From NCBI GenBank assembly GCA_023665425.1, contig JAMPDX010000001.1, positions 197,882-261,881 on the forward strand: a stretch of DNA of 64,000 nucleotides, written 5' to 3'. The translations under genes were made by a program, and so were the position numbers. Position 1 is the first letter of the stretch. The number at the start of each line of letters is the position of its first letter. This stretch comes from Muribaculaceae bacterium (GTDB taxonomy: Bacteria; Bacteroidota; Bacteroidia; Bacteroidales; Muribaculaceae). The notes below the pieces were generated by a model. The model was not told the origin of the DNA. It did not search any database and was given only the letters and a program-made list of their open reading frames with translations. Below are positions 53,380-63,004 of this stretch, piece by piece.

Positions 53380-55635
53380 ATGAAGATAAGAGCGATGAAA
53401 AAGTATGCGATGTTTATTTTCTCATGTCTGGCTTGCAGTGCAACGGCGTGGGCTCAAGAGCCCTCGGTAGCGTACACTGACTCAGTGCCCGATTTTGATG
53501 ATATGCTGCTTGATGAAGTGGTAGTGACAGGGCAGAAACCACTGATACAGACTTCTGCCGATAAGGTGACATATAATATGGACGAAGACCCGTCTGCTCA
53601 GACAGCCACCGTCTCTGATGCCCTGCGCAAAGTGCCAATGATTTCTGTTGATGCCGATGGTAACATCAAGTTGAAAGGGGAGAGCAATTTCCAAATTTAT
53701 ATGAACGGCAAGCCCAATCCTGCTCTCACTTCCAACTACAAAGATATACTAAAGGCTATGCCGGCATCTTCCATCAAGAAGATCGAAGTGATAACAGAGC
53801 CGGGTGCTAAGTATGATGCTGAGGGTGTAGGCGGAATTATAAACATAATCACCGAAACAAAAAGTAACCTCGATGGTTGGACAGCCACGATTAATGCTAC
53901 CGGTACCCGACAGAATGTAGGTGGAGGCCTTAACGCTATGGCTAAATTTAATAAGGTAAGCCTTAATTTGAACTACAACCACTCATACAATATGGTGGAC
54001 GGTATGCGCCAAGTATCCTCAGTGGAATATCTCAATAACCCCGTAGACCACCTTTATAGGGCTACCACCGGATTAGACATACGCAATAACTTCGACTATG
54101 GAGGCATGCAAATGTCATGGGAGCCAAATGATGACAACCTCTTCACAGCAAGTGCCAACTTGTTTAATATCAACACTCCCATCAACACATTGATAAATTA
54201 TGAGATGCTTGATAATAATGGTGACCGGCGTTGGGGCTATAACTCCAATACAGACATGAAGATGAAGTATCTGAGTTATACACTGGGCGCCAACTGGCAG
54301 CATAATTTCCATAATCCGAACCATAATATCGTCTTCTTGTATCAATATAACCACAACAATTCCACAAACGAGCAGACGAATGTGTATGACGACTATTTCA
54401 ACTATCCCGACCCTCTACCCGGAATTAGCCAAATAAGGAAAAATCCGGATAATGAGCATACGTTTCAAGTGGATTATACATTGCCAATAGGCAGCAAACA
54501 TGTCATTGAGACCGGCGCTAAATATATCATGCGTCGCAATTATGGCAATTCATATCAATATAATAGCGACAACGGCATTGATTGGATCTACGACGAGACG
54601 GCTTCAGTACGCATGAAGCAACATCAAGATGTTGTAGCTGTTTATGGCGCCTATACCGGCACTTATGGTGCTTGGATGGTAAAGGGGGGCTTGCGATATG
54701 AGTATGCCTACTTGAGCTCACGCTTTCACACCCCCGGCTATGAGGATTTCTCTCAAAACCTAAATGACCTGGTACCAAATGCGATGGTGGCATACACATT
54801 CCCCGACTACTCTTCCCTTCGATTGTCGTATCAGATGCGCATCACGCGACCAAGTGTGGAGCAGCTTAATCCCTTCAGACAAGAGTCTACACCTCTCACA
54901 GTGGAGTATGGTAACCCGGAATTGATTTCGCAGAAGGCCAACAACATTGCTCTGACATACTCCAATTTCTCTCTGCCGGTACAACTCAACTTGACCCTCA
55001 GCTATAACTATACTGATAAGATGATTTTGCAATATCGCTTTCTCGATGCTGCAGGAATATATAACAACACTTACGGCAACTATGGCCAGTGCAATCAAGG
55101 GTCACTATTCGCATATATCGCATATCCCATTACCAATAATATGCGCCTCAGCGTTAATGCCGGTGCCGACTATAAAGATTACAAAAGTGCCAGAGTAGGT
55201 GTGCATAATCATGGTTGGGGCTGGAATGCAGGTGGAGATTTCACTTACCAGATGCCGTGGGACCTTGAACTTAGCGCTTATGGTGGCGCAGGCTGTTCGG
55301 GGGCGTCATTCCAAGGTAAATCATCTGTGTGGAGCTACCATGGTATAGGTATCACCAAATCCCTCCTTAAAGAGAATAGAATGCGTATCACCCTCACTGC
55401 CACAAACTTTTTCAAGCCAACAATGGATTGGAATACAACAGACTACACACAGGAGGCAATCAATCGCACCGTTGCCCATATGTCTAATTGGAACATTGGA
55501 GCCACTGTCTCTATCAGATTAGGTAACTTTAATCAGCACATGAAGACCACCTCCAAGAGTATCAACAACGATGATATAAATCAGTCGTCAGGTTCATCTA
55601 CCGGCATTGGCAGTGGAATGCCTACCATGCAGTAA
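53380..55635 (+). CDS. TonB-type outer-membrane receptor (plug plus large beta-barrel)
   Basis: The 751-residue protein has a signal peptide (ending AWAQ); the start could also be the ATG at 53395, without changing the signal core. DEVVVTGQKP resembles the start of a plug. The TonB plug (about 55-160) has TVSDALRKVPMISVDADGNI and GAKYDAEGVGGIINIIT. The rest is an outer-membrane beta-barrel of the OMP_b-brl_3 type with many aromatic strands. There is no N-terminal carboxypeptidase-regulatory-like domain and no SusD partner, so a glycan role is less likely. Its substrate is unknown. A strong terminator follows. Confidence 0.88.
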   Translation: MKIRAMKKYAMFIFSCLACSATAWAQEPSVAYTDSVPDFDDMLLDEVVVTGQKPLIQTSADKVTYNMDEDPSAQTATVSDALRKVPMISVDADGNIKLKGESNFQIYMNGKPNPALTSNYKDILKAMPASSIKKIEVITEPGAKYDAEGVGGIINIITETKSNLDGWTATINATGTRQNVGGGLNAMAKFNKVSLNLNYNHSYNMVDGMRQVSSVEYLNNPVDHLYRATTGLDIRNNFDYGGMQMSWEPNDDNLFTASANLFNINTPINTLINYEMLDNNGDRRWGYNSNTDMKMKYLSYTLGANWQHNFHNPNHNIVFLYQYNHNNSTNEQTNVYDDYFNYPDPLPGISQIRKNPDNEHTFQVDYTLPIGSKHVIETGAKYIMRRNYGNSYQYNSDNGIDWIYDETASVRMKQHQDVVAVYGAYTGTYGAWMVKGGLRYEYAYLSSRFHTPGYEDFSQNLNDLVPNAMVAYTFPDYSSLRLSYQMRITRPSVEQLNPFRQESTPLTVEYGNPELISQKANNIALTYSNFSLPVQLNLTLSYNYTDKMILQYRFLDAAGIYNNTYGNYGQCNQGSLFAYIAYPITNNMRLSVNAGADYKDYKSARVGVHNHGWGWNAGGDFTYQMPWDLELSAYGGAGCSGASFQGKSSVWSYHGIGITKSLLKENRMRITLTATNFFKPTMDWNTTDYTQEAINRTVAHMSNWNIGATVSIRLGNFNQHMKTTSKSINNDDINQSSGSSTGIGSGMPTMQ

Positions 55636-55654
55636 TCTCTACTCTCTCGAGCAT

Positions 55655-55706
55655 CATATCAACAGCGCATCTACAAGGTCAGTAGCTGCGCTGTTGATAT
55701 GTTTTA
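55655..55706 (+). terminator. terminator after the TonB-type receptor
   Basis: CATATCAACAGCGCA (55655-55669) and TGCGCTGTTGATATG (55687-55701) form a perfect 15-bp stem, followed by TTTTAG. The convergent membrane-protein gene on the minus strand ends at 55713. Confidence 0.8.
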
Positions 55707-55712
55707 GAGGGA

Positions 55713-56273
55713 TTATTCGCATAACTTTTTGTATTCAGCCATGAAGCGACGGAATTGTATTATACCTATTATCAGGCCGCAGATGGCGCCGGTAATCATG
55801 CCGTTCAAAAAATCGGTGTTGTATGAGAATACATATCCGGTGAACGTCAGCAAGGCTATTGCCATGGGTATCAAAAAGAAGACAAACTGCACATGACGTT
55901 TGCGGTAAAACGCTGATTTTTGCATTACTTCCGCTACATCCATCGTCAACGGGTCAATTGTGCCGACACCTCTCCACAGCCAAAACTCCATACAGAATAC
56001 GACCATGAAATATACTGCAAAAGCTATTGCGAGCCACAAATTTAGTGGCGTTTGCACAAGCCATCCCCGCGAGAATATCATGAAGGTGCCGAAGGCCAAT
56101 AGTGGAGCTATAGTCCAGAATATACGATACTTATCGCGCAAGCGATCGAGTGCGGTTTTCTTTTTCTGAAATTGATACGGGTCTTTGACATGAGTCTCCT
56201 GAAGCCTTAGAGCCTGCCCCATTTCCAACCATGCTTTTTTCATCTGTTCTATATCTAAATGCTCTGTATTCAT
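55713..56273 (-). CDS. four-helix membrane protein, likely partner of the ECF sigma factor
   Basis: The 186-residue protein has a soluble N-terminus (about 1-50) that includes MKKAWLEMGQALRLQE, then two hydrophobic pairs at about 53-95 and 125-175. It overlaps the sigma factor gene by 4 bases. Membrane proteins in this position are often anti-sigma factors; there is no zinc-binding HCC motif, so that role is inferred from position only. Confidence 0.7.
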   Translation of the reverse strand: MNTEHLDIEQMKKAWLEMGQALRLQETHVKDPYQFQKKKTALDRLRDKYRIFWTIAPLLAFGTFMIFSRGWLVQTPLNLWLAIAFAVYFMVVFCMEFWLWRGVGTIDPLTMDVAEVMQKSAFYRKRHVQFVFFLIPMAIALLTFTGYVFSYNTDFLNGMITGAICGLIIGIIQFRRFMAEYKKLCE

Positions 56274-56758
56274 AAGGCTTCCTCCTTTTTATATTCTTTG
56301 ATTATTTTGTCTTTTATTCTTCTTATTTTAGTGGCGATAGTGTTGCGATTCAATCCCATGGCTGCGGCAATCTCCTCGTACGTCAATTCATCGAGCCACA
56401 TCATGATGATGGCTTTCTCCTGTATCCCCAGAGTGGATATTGCCCTATACATCTGCTCAATAGCCTCCTTGTCGGTGTTATCGCTATATATTAAGCCATA
56501 CAATTCCTCCAGGCTCTCATGCTTGTGGCGAGACTGCCGACGTAGGGTAGAGATGCATGAATTGACCGTGACACGATAAATCCATGTGCGATGAGAGGCT
56601 TCTCCGCGAAAGCTTTGTATACCTCGCCAAATATTAATGAGCGCATCCTGCCGAAGGTCATCAAACTCAGCTACCGAATTGGCGTATGAAAAGCATATCT
56701 TCGAAATAGTAGCATTTTCCTTACTTACTAATGCATTGAATTCGCGTTCGAGGTCCAT
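56270..56758 (-). CDS. ECF-type RNA polymerase sigma factor
   Basis: The ATG at 56758 gives 162 residues, normal for ECF; starts as far as 56920 would add 54 residues without family resemblance. Region 2 is visible as FDDLRQDALINIWRGIQSFRG with RTWIYRVTVNSC. Region 4 has LDELTYEEIAAAMGLNRNTI, then KIRRIKDK. It should direct RNA polymerase to a small regulon, often including its own operon. No conserved promoter was recognised upstream. Confidence 0.9.
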   Translation of the reverse strand: MDLEREFNALVSKENATISKICFSYANSVAEFDDLRQDALINIWRGIQSFRGEASHRTWIYRVTVNSCISTLRRQSRHKHESLEELYGLIYSDNTDKEAIEQMYRAISTLGIQEKAIIMMWLDELTYEEIAAAMGLNRNTIATKIRRIKDKIIKEYKKEEAL

Positions 56759-56988
56759 AGCGTGACACTTCCCTTTTTCGGCTGAGAATGAGGCTAACCG
56801 TACAACACGGCTCCAAAGTATCCGCATCCTTGGCCCGATAGGGAAGTATAATCTCGGACATATATCAGTGTCTAAAATCATCATATTTCTAATCATATGT
56901 TTTTGATTATTTAGACTCACTCATCTTAAATTAGTTTCACTCTTCTTCCAAAAATTTCCATAAATATAAATCATAGAGGGAACGATAC

Positions 56989-57028
56989 AAAAAGACCGCA
57001 GAATATAATGTAATTCTGCGGTCTTTTT
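56989..57028. terminator. bidirectional terminator 3' of tRNA-Ser
   Basis: AAAAAGACCGCAGAAT (56989-57004) and ATTCTGCGGTCTTTTT (57013-57028) form a perfect 16-bp stem with flanking A and T runs. It terminates the minus-strand tRNA transcript. Confidence 0.85.
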
Positions 57029-57048
57029 ATTTTGTCGGTTCTTTATAG

Positions 57049-57135
57049 CGGAAGTTCAGGGATTCGAACCCTGGGTACCCGTGAGAGTACAACGGTTTTC
57101 GAGACCGTCCCGTTCGGCCACTCCGGCAAACTTCC
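57049..57135 (-). tRNA. tRNA-Ser (anticodon CGA)
   Basis: On the minus strand the acceptor stem pairs GGAAGTT with AACTTCC. The anticodon arm is ACGGT-CTCGAAA-ACCGT, giving anticodon CGA, which reads UCG. A long variable arm (about TGTACTCTCACGGGTACCC, with internal pairing) identifies a class II serine tRNA, and GGTTCGAATCC is the T arm. The total is 87 nucleotides. CCA is not encoded and must be added. Confidence 0.95.
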
Positions 57136-57157
57136 CAATGTCTTCAAAAATACTCTG

Positions 57158-57165
57158 CAAAGTTA
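57158..57165 (-). promoter_or_regulatory. -7 element for tRNA-Ser
   Basis: CAAAGTTA is TAACTTTG on the minus strand, 22 bases before the tRNA 5' end. Beyond it, 57166-57411 shows no gene or recognised element. Confidence 0.55.
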
Positions 57166-57411
57166 CCACTTTTTTTTGAATTGAGAGGAAATGTCTTTGT
57201 TTTTTATTTTGGTTTATCTATGATTTAAAATGAGCTAAGCATTATAAATCGTGTATATCCTTATCAATTAATTATATACATATGGTATTTGAACATATGA
57301 TTTAACCTTTTAAAGAGCTGACAAGTCCATACTGCAGATGGTAAAATCATTTAACTCGGGAAATTTTTTACCTAAATTTACAAATTTTAGACTTAATTCA
57401 AATATATTTTG

Positions 57412-57419
57412 TAACTTTG
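57412..57419 (+). promoter_or_regulatory. -7 element for the MFS transporter
   Basis: TAACTTTG, 47 bases before the start codon at 57467; the -33 region is AT-rich with no exact TTG. Confidence 0.6.
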
Positions 57420-57466
57420 TACTGAATTATCTTGCTAATTCAAAATAACTAATTACCCTATATCTA

Positions 57467-59167
57467 ATGAAACAATCCACAACAATGACCTTGCGCGACA
57501 AGGCCTCTATGCGTTGGCTGGCATTGGCCCTCCTGGCCGGAGCCATGTTCTGCGCATACATCTTCATGGATGTACTCTCACCTATTAAGGACCTGTTGCA
57601 GTCTACTCGCGGATGGGACTCCACTGCATTCGGTACTATGCAGGGCTCTGAGACATTCTTGAATGTGTTTATTTTCTTCTTGATTTTTGCCGGTATCATT
57701 CTGGACAAGATGGGAGTGCGCTTTACAGCAGTCCTATCGGGAGCTGTGATGCTTATCGGTGCTACAATCAACTGGTATGCGCTCACTGATAGCTTCATGC
57801 AGAGCAGCCTGCATCAGTGGTTCACAGACAATCTCAATTATATCCCTGGCTTTGATGAGCTTGGCATATCACCCTTCTATAAGGGTATGCCCGCCTCAGC
57901 CAAATTCTCTGCTGTAGGTTTCATGATCTTTGGCTGCGGTGTTGAGATGGCCGGTATCACAGTCTCACGTGGTATTGTTAAGTGGTTCAAGGGCAAAGAG
58001 ATGGCCTTGGCTATGGGTTCTGAGATGGCACTTGCTCGCCTGGGTGTGGCTACTTGTATGATATTCTCTCCCATGTTTGCCGAGATGGGTGGCACTCCCA
58101 ATGTGAGCCGCTCTGTGGCATTCGGCCTGGTAATGCTCATGATCGCTTTGATAATGTTTATTGTCTACTTCTTCATGGACAAGAAGCTCGACTCTCAGAC
58201 ACACGAAGCCGAAGAGAAGGATGACCCCTTCAAAATTTCTGACCTTGGCAAAATCCTTTCAAGCCTTGGTTTCTGGCTGGTGGCACTACTCTGCGTTCTG
58301 TATTATTCCGCCATTTTCCCCTTCCAAAAGTATGCCGTCAACATGCTGCAGTGCAACATCTCATTCGAGCCGGTAGCAGCTGATTCTTTCTGGGCATCAC
58401 AGAGTGCCACATACATCCAGTATGTCATAATGATCATCGTAGCCGCCACGGCCTTTGCCGGCAACTTTGCCAAGAAGGCTGCAATGAAGGCCTCACTCTT
58501 TGGTCTCTCAATCGCTTGCCTCGTGGTATATTGCTGGATGGGATATATGCAGCAGAGTGCCGGTGCCATTTTTGCCGTATTCCCGCTGCTGGCTGTAGGT
58601 ATAACCCCCATTCTTGGTAAATTCGTGGATTATAAGGGTAAGGCCGCCTCAATGCTCGTGATTGGATCTTTGCTGCTGATTGCTTGTCACTTGACCTTCG
58701 CATTTATCCTGCCTATGTTTAAGGGTAACGCCGTAGCCGGTGTCTCAGTAGCATATATCACAATTCTGGTGCTTGGTGCCTCTTTCTCACTGGTACCCGC
58801 ATCATTGTGGCCCTCAGTGCCTAAGTTGGTTGACAGCAAAATCATCGGTTCTGCTTACGCATTGATTTTCTGGATCCAGAATATCGGTTTGTGGCTCTTC
58901 CCCTTGCTCATCGGTAAGGTGCTTACCTCTACCAACACAGACATCGAGGCTCAAGTAGAAGCCGGCAAGATGACACAAGAGGTGGCATCCGTAAGCTACA
59001 ATTACACATGGGCACTTGTGATGCTTGCATGCCTTGGTGTGGCTGCCCTCTTCATAGGTCTCTATCTTAAGGTAGTAGACAAGAAGAAACATCTTGGCCT
59101 CGAATTGCCGAACATCAACCCGAATACTGAGGTCGAAGAGGCAGAGATGGCCGCTGCAGAAGAATAA
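57467..59167 (+). CDS. MFS transporter, substrate unknown
   Basis: The 566-residue protein has about twelve hydrophobic helices and a large loop between helices 3 and 4 (SPFYKGMPASAKF and neighbours). DKMGVRFTAVLSG occupies the position of the MFS loop 2-3 signature, and SLVPASLWPSVPKLVD is conserved in the C-half. The acidic C-terminus is cytoplasmic. The N-terminus FCAYIFMDVLSPIKDLLQST resembles Bacteroidetes MFS proteins annotated only as such. A nutrient or anion substrate is possible but not inferable. Confidence 0.82.
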   Translation: MKQSTTMTLRDKASMRWLALALLAGAMFCAYIFMDVLSPIKDLLQSTRGWDSTAFGTMQGSETFLNVFIFFLIFAGIILDKMGVRFTAVLSGAVMLIGATINWYALTDSFMQSSLHQWFTDNLNYIPGFDELGISPFYKGMPASAKFSAVGFMIFGCGVEMAGITVSRGIVKWFKGKEMALAMGSEMALARLGVATCMIFSPMFAEMGGTPNVSRSVAFGLVMLMIALIMFIVYFFMDKKLDSQTHEAEEKDDPFKISDLGKILSSLGFWLVALLCVLYYSAIFPFQKYAVNMLQCNISFEPVAADSFWASQSATYIQYVIMIIVAATAFAGNFAKKAAMKASLFGLSIACLVVYCWMGYMQQSAGAIFAVFPLLAVGITPILGKFVDYKGKAASMLVIGSLLLIACHLTFAFILPMFKGNAVAGVSVAYITILVLGASFSLVPASLWPSVPKLVDSKIIGSAYALIFWIQNIGLWLFPLLIGKVLTSTNTDIEAQVEAGKMTQEVASVSYNYTWALVMLACLGVAALFIGLYLKVVDKKKHLGLELPNINPNTEVEEAEMAAAEE

Positions 59168-59210
59168 TTTATTGAATGCTTAATAAAATATAGGCAGTCA
59201 TGAACACGAA

Positions 59211-59240
59211 CGGAGAGTGGCCATGCCACTCTCCGTAATA
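59211..59240 (+). terminator. terminator after the MFS transporter
   Basis: CGGAGAGTGG (59211-59220) and CCACTCTCCG (59226-59235) pair around CCATG, followed by TAATATTTT. Confidence 0.75.
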
Positions 59241-59291
59241 TTTTATCCACTGTCAATATACTTTTTAGAGGAATTATTTGTTATATATAAT

Positions 59292-60422
59292 ATGAGGAAG
59301 TATGTCAAAAAGTATATCAAAATAGTTTGTACGGCCGTATGTTGCTGTCTGAGCATCTTGTCAGTAAATGCAGAAACGGTAAGCCAGAAGCAGGCCAAGA
59401 GGATTGCGCAGCAATTCTTCAATGAGGCGTATGGCCAAGTGATGGGTGAGCCGAAGTTGGTATATAACGGACGACGGTTGACCACCAACAGCTTATTCCC
59501 TCCCTTTTATATATATAATTTACAGGCCGGCGGCTTCGTTGTTATTTCAGCCGAAAACAAAGCCTTTCCGATATTGGGCTATGACCTGAAAGATAATTTT
59601 GACCCTGACCATATTCCTGACACACTTAAGGAGTTGCTGAGGCTCTATGCCCTACATATTGAGTACATAAGATACGATTCATCTATACCCTATGAGGCCG
59701 AAAAGGCATGGCTTGATTTACCCTCGTATATTGCCGGGATAGTCCATGCTCCGTATGTTGCAACCGATCCTCGCACTACTAAAGAAGAAGCTATTGAGGA
59801 GCTTGATGTAATACTCGAGATGAATGACCCATACGCTTTTGCATCAAGTAGTTATACTCCCGACCAATGGCAATACTCCATTGACATGGAACTCGAGCAG
59901 CAACCAGATGTTGTCTTGGGCCTTATCAAAGGGGAGGAGGTGCTCCCAGTCATAATCTATGGTCATAAAGGGGATTATTACCGCATGGTATTGGATGGCC
60001 GCAATAATTCTCTGTGGCGCCTGTTGCCTTCTGAGATTATAAGCAAGGGGCAGATAGCAGTGCTTGGCAACCCTACAGCCACACCTGAGCCGGAAATTGT
60101 GGAGGAACCTCACACATTTTATGAAGCCTTCATTCAAGAACAACAAGAGGAGGCTGACCGCGCACTGGCTGCCCTTGACAGCAAGTTGCTTATTACAGAG
60201 CCCAAAGTGCAATGGATAGGGGGTGGGCATTTCACCGTCTCCCTGCCGGAGTCAGTAGAAGAAATGCGCCTTTACCGTTTGGATGGCACACAAGTGCAGT
60301 ATGAGAAATTCCGTGAGACACCTGTCGCTTCAGTAAACCTTGACTCACAGCCTACCGGCTTTTACTTTGCAGTCTTTAAGGGCAAGAGTGGGGTGCCATA
60401 CAGCGTGAAAATTTTCAGATAG
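59292..60422 (+). CDS. Spi (inhibitor I69)-domain exported protein without a protease domain
   Basis: The ATG at 59292 gives 376 residues; an upstream start at 59217 would run through the terminator. A signal peptide (about 1-27) is followed by a Spi/propeptide-like domain (about 28-120) with QKQAKRIAQQFFNEAYG, FYIYNLQAGGFVVISAENKA and PILGYDLKDNF, the pattern of the prodomain of C10 cysteine proteases and streptopain inhibitors. The C10 catalytic Cys/His domain is absent. The C-terminus (SLPESVEEMRLYRLDGTQV, then a final GFYFAVFKG and VKIFR) resembles a type IX sorting domain. It may inhibit a protease on the cell surface. Confidence 0.78.
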   Translation: MRKYVKKYIKIVCTAVCCCLSILSVNAETVSQKQAKRIAQQFFNEAYGQVMGEPKLVYNGRRLTTNSLFPPFYIYNLQAGGFVVISAENKAFPILGYDLKDNFDPDHIPDTLKELLRLYALHIEYIRYDSSIPYEAEKAWLDLPSYIAGIVHAPYVATDPRTTKEEAIEELDVILEMNDPYAFASSSYTPDQWQYSIDMELEQQPDVVLGLIKGEEVLPVIIYGHKGDYYRMVLDGRNNSLWRLLPSEIISKGQIAVLGNPTATPEPEIVEEPHTFYEAFIQEQQEEADRALAALDSKLLITEPKVQWIGGGHFTVSLPESVEEMRLYRLDGTQVQYEKFRETPVASVNLDSQPTGFYFAVFKGKSGVPYSVKIFR

Positions 60423-60455
60423 GAAGATAATAAAAATAAACGGCAAAACACAGAT

Positions 60456-60722
60456 ATGCATAAATCAAAAACCTTTGTGGCACTGGCATTGTTGGCAGTG
60501 ATACTTATAATAGCCTTTACATTCAAATTACGCACCGAGTGGTGGTGCTTCATCGATGTCTTCTGTTTCTTTATGGCCGCATTTATTCAGCTCATGGCCT
60601 TGACACTCGGAGCGAAGATACCATCAGCAGGGCGAAAGTTCTCACTCATAGCCTTGATAATGTTCATAGCGGGCATCATAGCCTTTATCGGCGAAGGGAT
60701 AGCCTGGTATATGATTTTCTAA
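60456..60722 (+). CDS. small membrane protein, 88 aa
   Basis: It has three hydrophobic segments (about 6-22, 28-48, 60-86) with short polar connections such as KLRTEWW and SAGRKF. There is no known family or motif. It follows the Spi-domain gene by 33 bases and may share its transcript. Confidence 0.6.
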   Translation: MHKSKTFVALALLAVILIIAFTFKLRTEWWCFIDVFCFFMAAFIQLMALTLGAKIPSAGRKFSLIALIMFIAGIIAFIGEGIAWYMIF

Positions 60723-60744
60723 CTTAGAGCTGTTTAACCGAATA

Positions 60745-63003
60745 TTATCGGGGGGTTATGATACGCTCTCCGATATTCTTGGCTATTTCGCGCCGGATAT
60801 TGCTTATTTGCTGCAACTTCATGATGAGTTGCTCCAAAGCGACATTGTCTTTGGCAACAGCTGCAGCCGCTATCTGCTTTTGTATGTCGGTAAACATGCC
60901 TGACAATATCGCATCTTTCCACTCAAATATTGCTCTGGGCACAAGATCAGTGAGTCGCTCGCGCTCTGAAGCTACATGCACATTTTTGGAGTGGTACTTG
61001 CTGAGCGTGTATTTGGGAGTGATTGTTTTCAGAACAAACTTGCGTACGTCATCATCTGGGTCTGAGCCGAGGCGTCGTCCGATAAAGTCTATCGCAAAGT
61101 TGTCAATTATACGTTGAAATTCCTGTTGCTGATTTTCCGTAAAGGCTTTCTCCTTAACCTCGATCTCAGTCATGCTCATACCTTGCACCGCCACCTCGGC
61201 ACACCATGTCTCATGCTCCTTGCTCTGTTGCAATTGCAGCTCCTTGGCCTTGTCTGCCTCTGCGGCAAAATACTCTTCAGACATTTCGAGTATACGATCA
61301 AAGATAGTCCGATATAGCGCTATTGAGAAGGACATATTGTCTGAGTCCATCTCGGCTTTGACATAGTCAGCCACAGAAATCCATTGTCCGGGCTCTTCAG
61401 TCTCACAAAAGGCTACCATGCCATATTTGATTACATATTCAATAAGATTTTGCTCTACTTGACTTAGTGGATTATTGTTGTCGTGTGTAAGTCGAGCATC
61501 TATCTGTAATGTCTGCTGGGTATTATTTGCCTCCTGCTGAGGATTAAATAACATGGCCTGAGCAGGACCCTGGGCATTGGCTGAGATATTGGCCGGTTCC
61601 TGAGCATTCCCCTTATTGAGGCCGGCAGCTTTTGCCAACTCCTGCTCTTGACGTTGTTGTTCTATGATATTGAGTTGACGCCTTTTGCGTAGGGCCGCAT
61701 TCGTCTCCTCCAAGGCTTTACCCACCTCGATGGTCAGAATCTTTTCCGGGACATTTAGTCGGATAGCGGTCTCTTGAATATACAGGGAACGCTTAATCAT
61801 ATCAGGCACACTTGCTATGGATGTGACAATGCTATGTATAGCCGCAGCACGTCCGGAAGCAGTGCCGGAAGCAGTATCACTCATCAAGATGCGAGTCTTG
61901 AAAGCTATGAAGTCCTCTTCATTTTGCTCGATATAAGCCCGAAATTCCTCCGGGCTATGCTTAAGAGAAAAAGAATGCGGGTCATCACCATCAGGCAGTA
62001 ATAATACTTTTATATCCAGCTTGTGAGACAGTAACAGGTCGATACCTCTTAATGAAGCTTTGATACCGGCAGCGTCGCCATCATAGATAAGGGTAACATT
62101 TTCGGCAAAACGGTGAATGAGGGCTATCTGTCCGTCAGTCAAAGATGTACCGGAAGAGGCTACAGTATTCTCCATGCCACTCTGCCACATACCTATTACA
62201 TCAAGATAACCCTCTACAAGGTAACACTTCTTTTGCCGGACTATAGCATTCTTTGCCTGATAAATACCATATAACTCATTGCTTTTACGATATATTAGAC
62301 TCTCGGGTGAGTTTATGTATTTTGCAACCTCACCTTTGATACCACGGCCGCCAAAGGCTATAGCTTTGCCGGATGCACTCATTATAGGAAAAATAACGCG
62401 TCCCCTAAATCTGTCGTAGGGACTGTTGTCTCGGCTGCTGATACCACACAATCCGGTAGCTATCAATGTATTCTGTTCAAATCCGGCCTTTATAGCTTTA
62501 TCAAACAAATCCCTGCTTTTGTCGAGGGCATAGCCGAGATGAAATCTGTCTATTGCAGCCTGAGTGATGCCTCGTCCATACAGATAAGAGAGTGCAATAG
62601 CCTGGCCATCAGGGCTCTTGAGATTGTCCTCAAACTGCTTCATGGCCCATTCAGAGACAACAAGCATACCTTCGCGCATACTTTGCTCAGCGCGTTCTTC
62701 GTCTGAGAGTTCGTGCTCCTCTACCTTAATGCCATATTTGCGGGCCAAGTGCAGCAGGGCATCATGATAATTGATACCCTCTTTTTCCATTATAAAATTG
62801 ACCGGACTTCCACCCTTACCGCATGAGAAACAGTGACATATTCCGCGTGAAGGGCTTACGGAAAATGAGGGTGTCCTTTCGTTATGAAACGGGCACAATC
62901 CCATATAGTTTGCACCGCGACGGGTGAGGTTGACATAATCGCCAACCACCTCAACGATGTCTGCAGCATCAAGAATCTTCTTGACCGTAGCTTTGTCTAT
63001 CAT
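60745..63003 (-). CDS. dnaG: DNA primase DnaG
   Basis: DnaG makes RNA primers for replication. The 752-residue protein has the CHC2 zinc finger CPFHNERTPSFSVSPSRG then CHCFSCGKGG (C-x2-H...C-x2-C), the RNA polymerase core with YGRGITQAAIDRFHLGYA, the Toprim motif YLVEGYLDVIGMWQSGMENT and IYDGDAAG, and a long C-terminal helicase-binding region with a Gln-rich linker. It is longer than E. coli DnaG (about 580), mainly from the C-terminal region, as in other Bacteroidales. It starts one base after dapA ends. Confidence 0.95.
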   Translation of the reverse strand: MIDKATVKKILDAADIVEVVGDYVNLTRRGANYMGLCPFHNERTPSFSVSPSRGICHCFSCGKGGSPVNFIMEKEGINYHDALLHLARKYGIKVEEHELSDEERAEQSMREGMLVVSEWAMKQFEDNLKSPDGQAIALSYLYGRGITQAAIDRFHLGYALDKSRDLFDKAIKAGFEQNTLIATGLCGISSRDNSPYDRFRGRVIFPIMSASGKAIAFGGRGIKGEVAKYINSPESLIYRKSNELYGIYQAKNAIVRQKKCYLVEGYLDVIGMWQSGMENTVASSGTSLTDGQIALIHRFAENVTLIYDGDAAGIKASLRGIDLLLSHKLDIKVLLLPDGDDPHSFSLKHSPEEFRAYIEQNEEDFIAFKTRILMSDTASGTASGRAAAIHSIVTSIASVPDMIKRSLYIQETAIRLNVPEKILTIEVGKALEETNAALRKRRQLNIIEQQRQEQELAKAAGLNKGNAQEPANISANAQGPAQAMLFNPQQEANNTQQTLQIDARLTHDNNNPLSQVEQNLIEYVIKYGMVAFCETEEPGQWISVADYVKAEMDSDNMSFSIALYRTIFDRILEMSEEYFAAEADKAKELQLQQSKEHETWCAEVAVQGMSMTEIEVKEKAFTENQQQEFQRIIDNFAIDFIGRRLGSDPDDDVRKFVLKTITPKYTLSKYHSKNVHVASERERLTDLVPRAIFEWKDAILSGMFTDIQKQIAAAAVAKDNVALEQLIMKLQQISNIRREIAKNIGERIITPR

Positions 63004-63004
63004 A

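Noticed and set aside
53380..55635. SusC-type glycan transporter.
   Set aside because: It lacks the N-terminal carboxypeptidase-like domain and a SusD partner and fits the shorter OMP_b-brl_3 receptor type.
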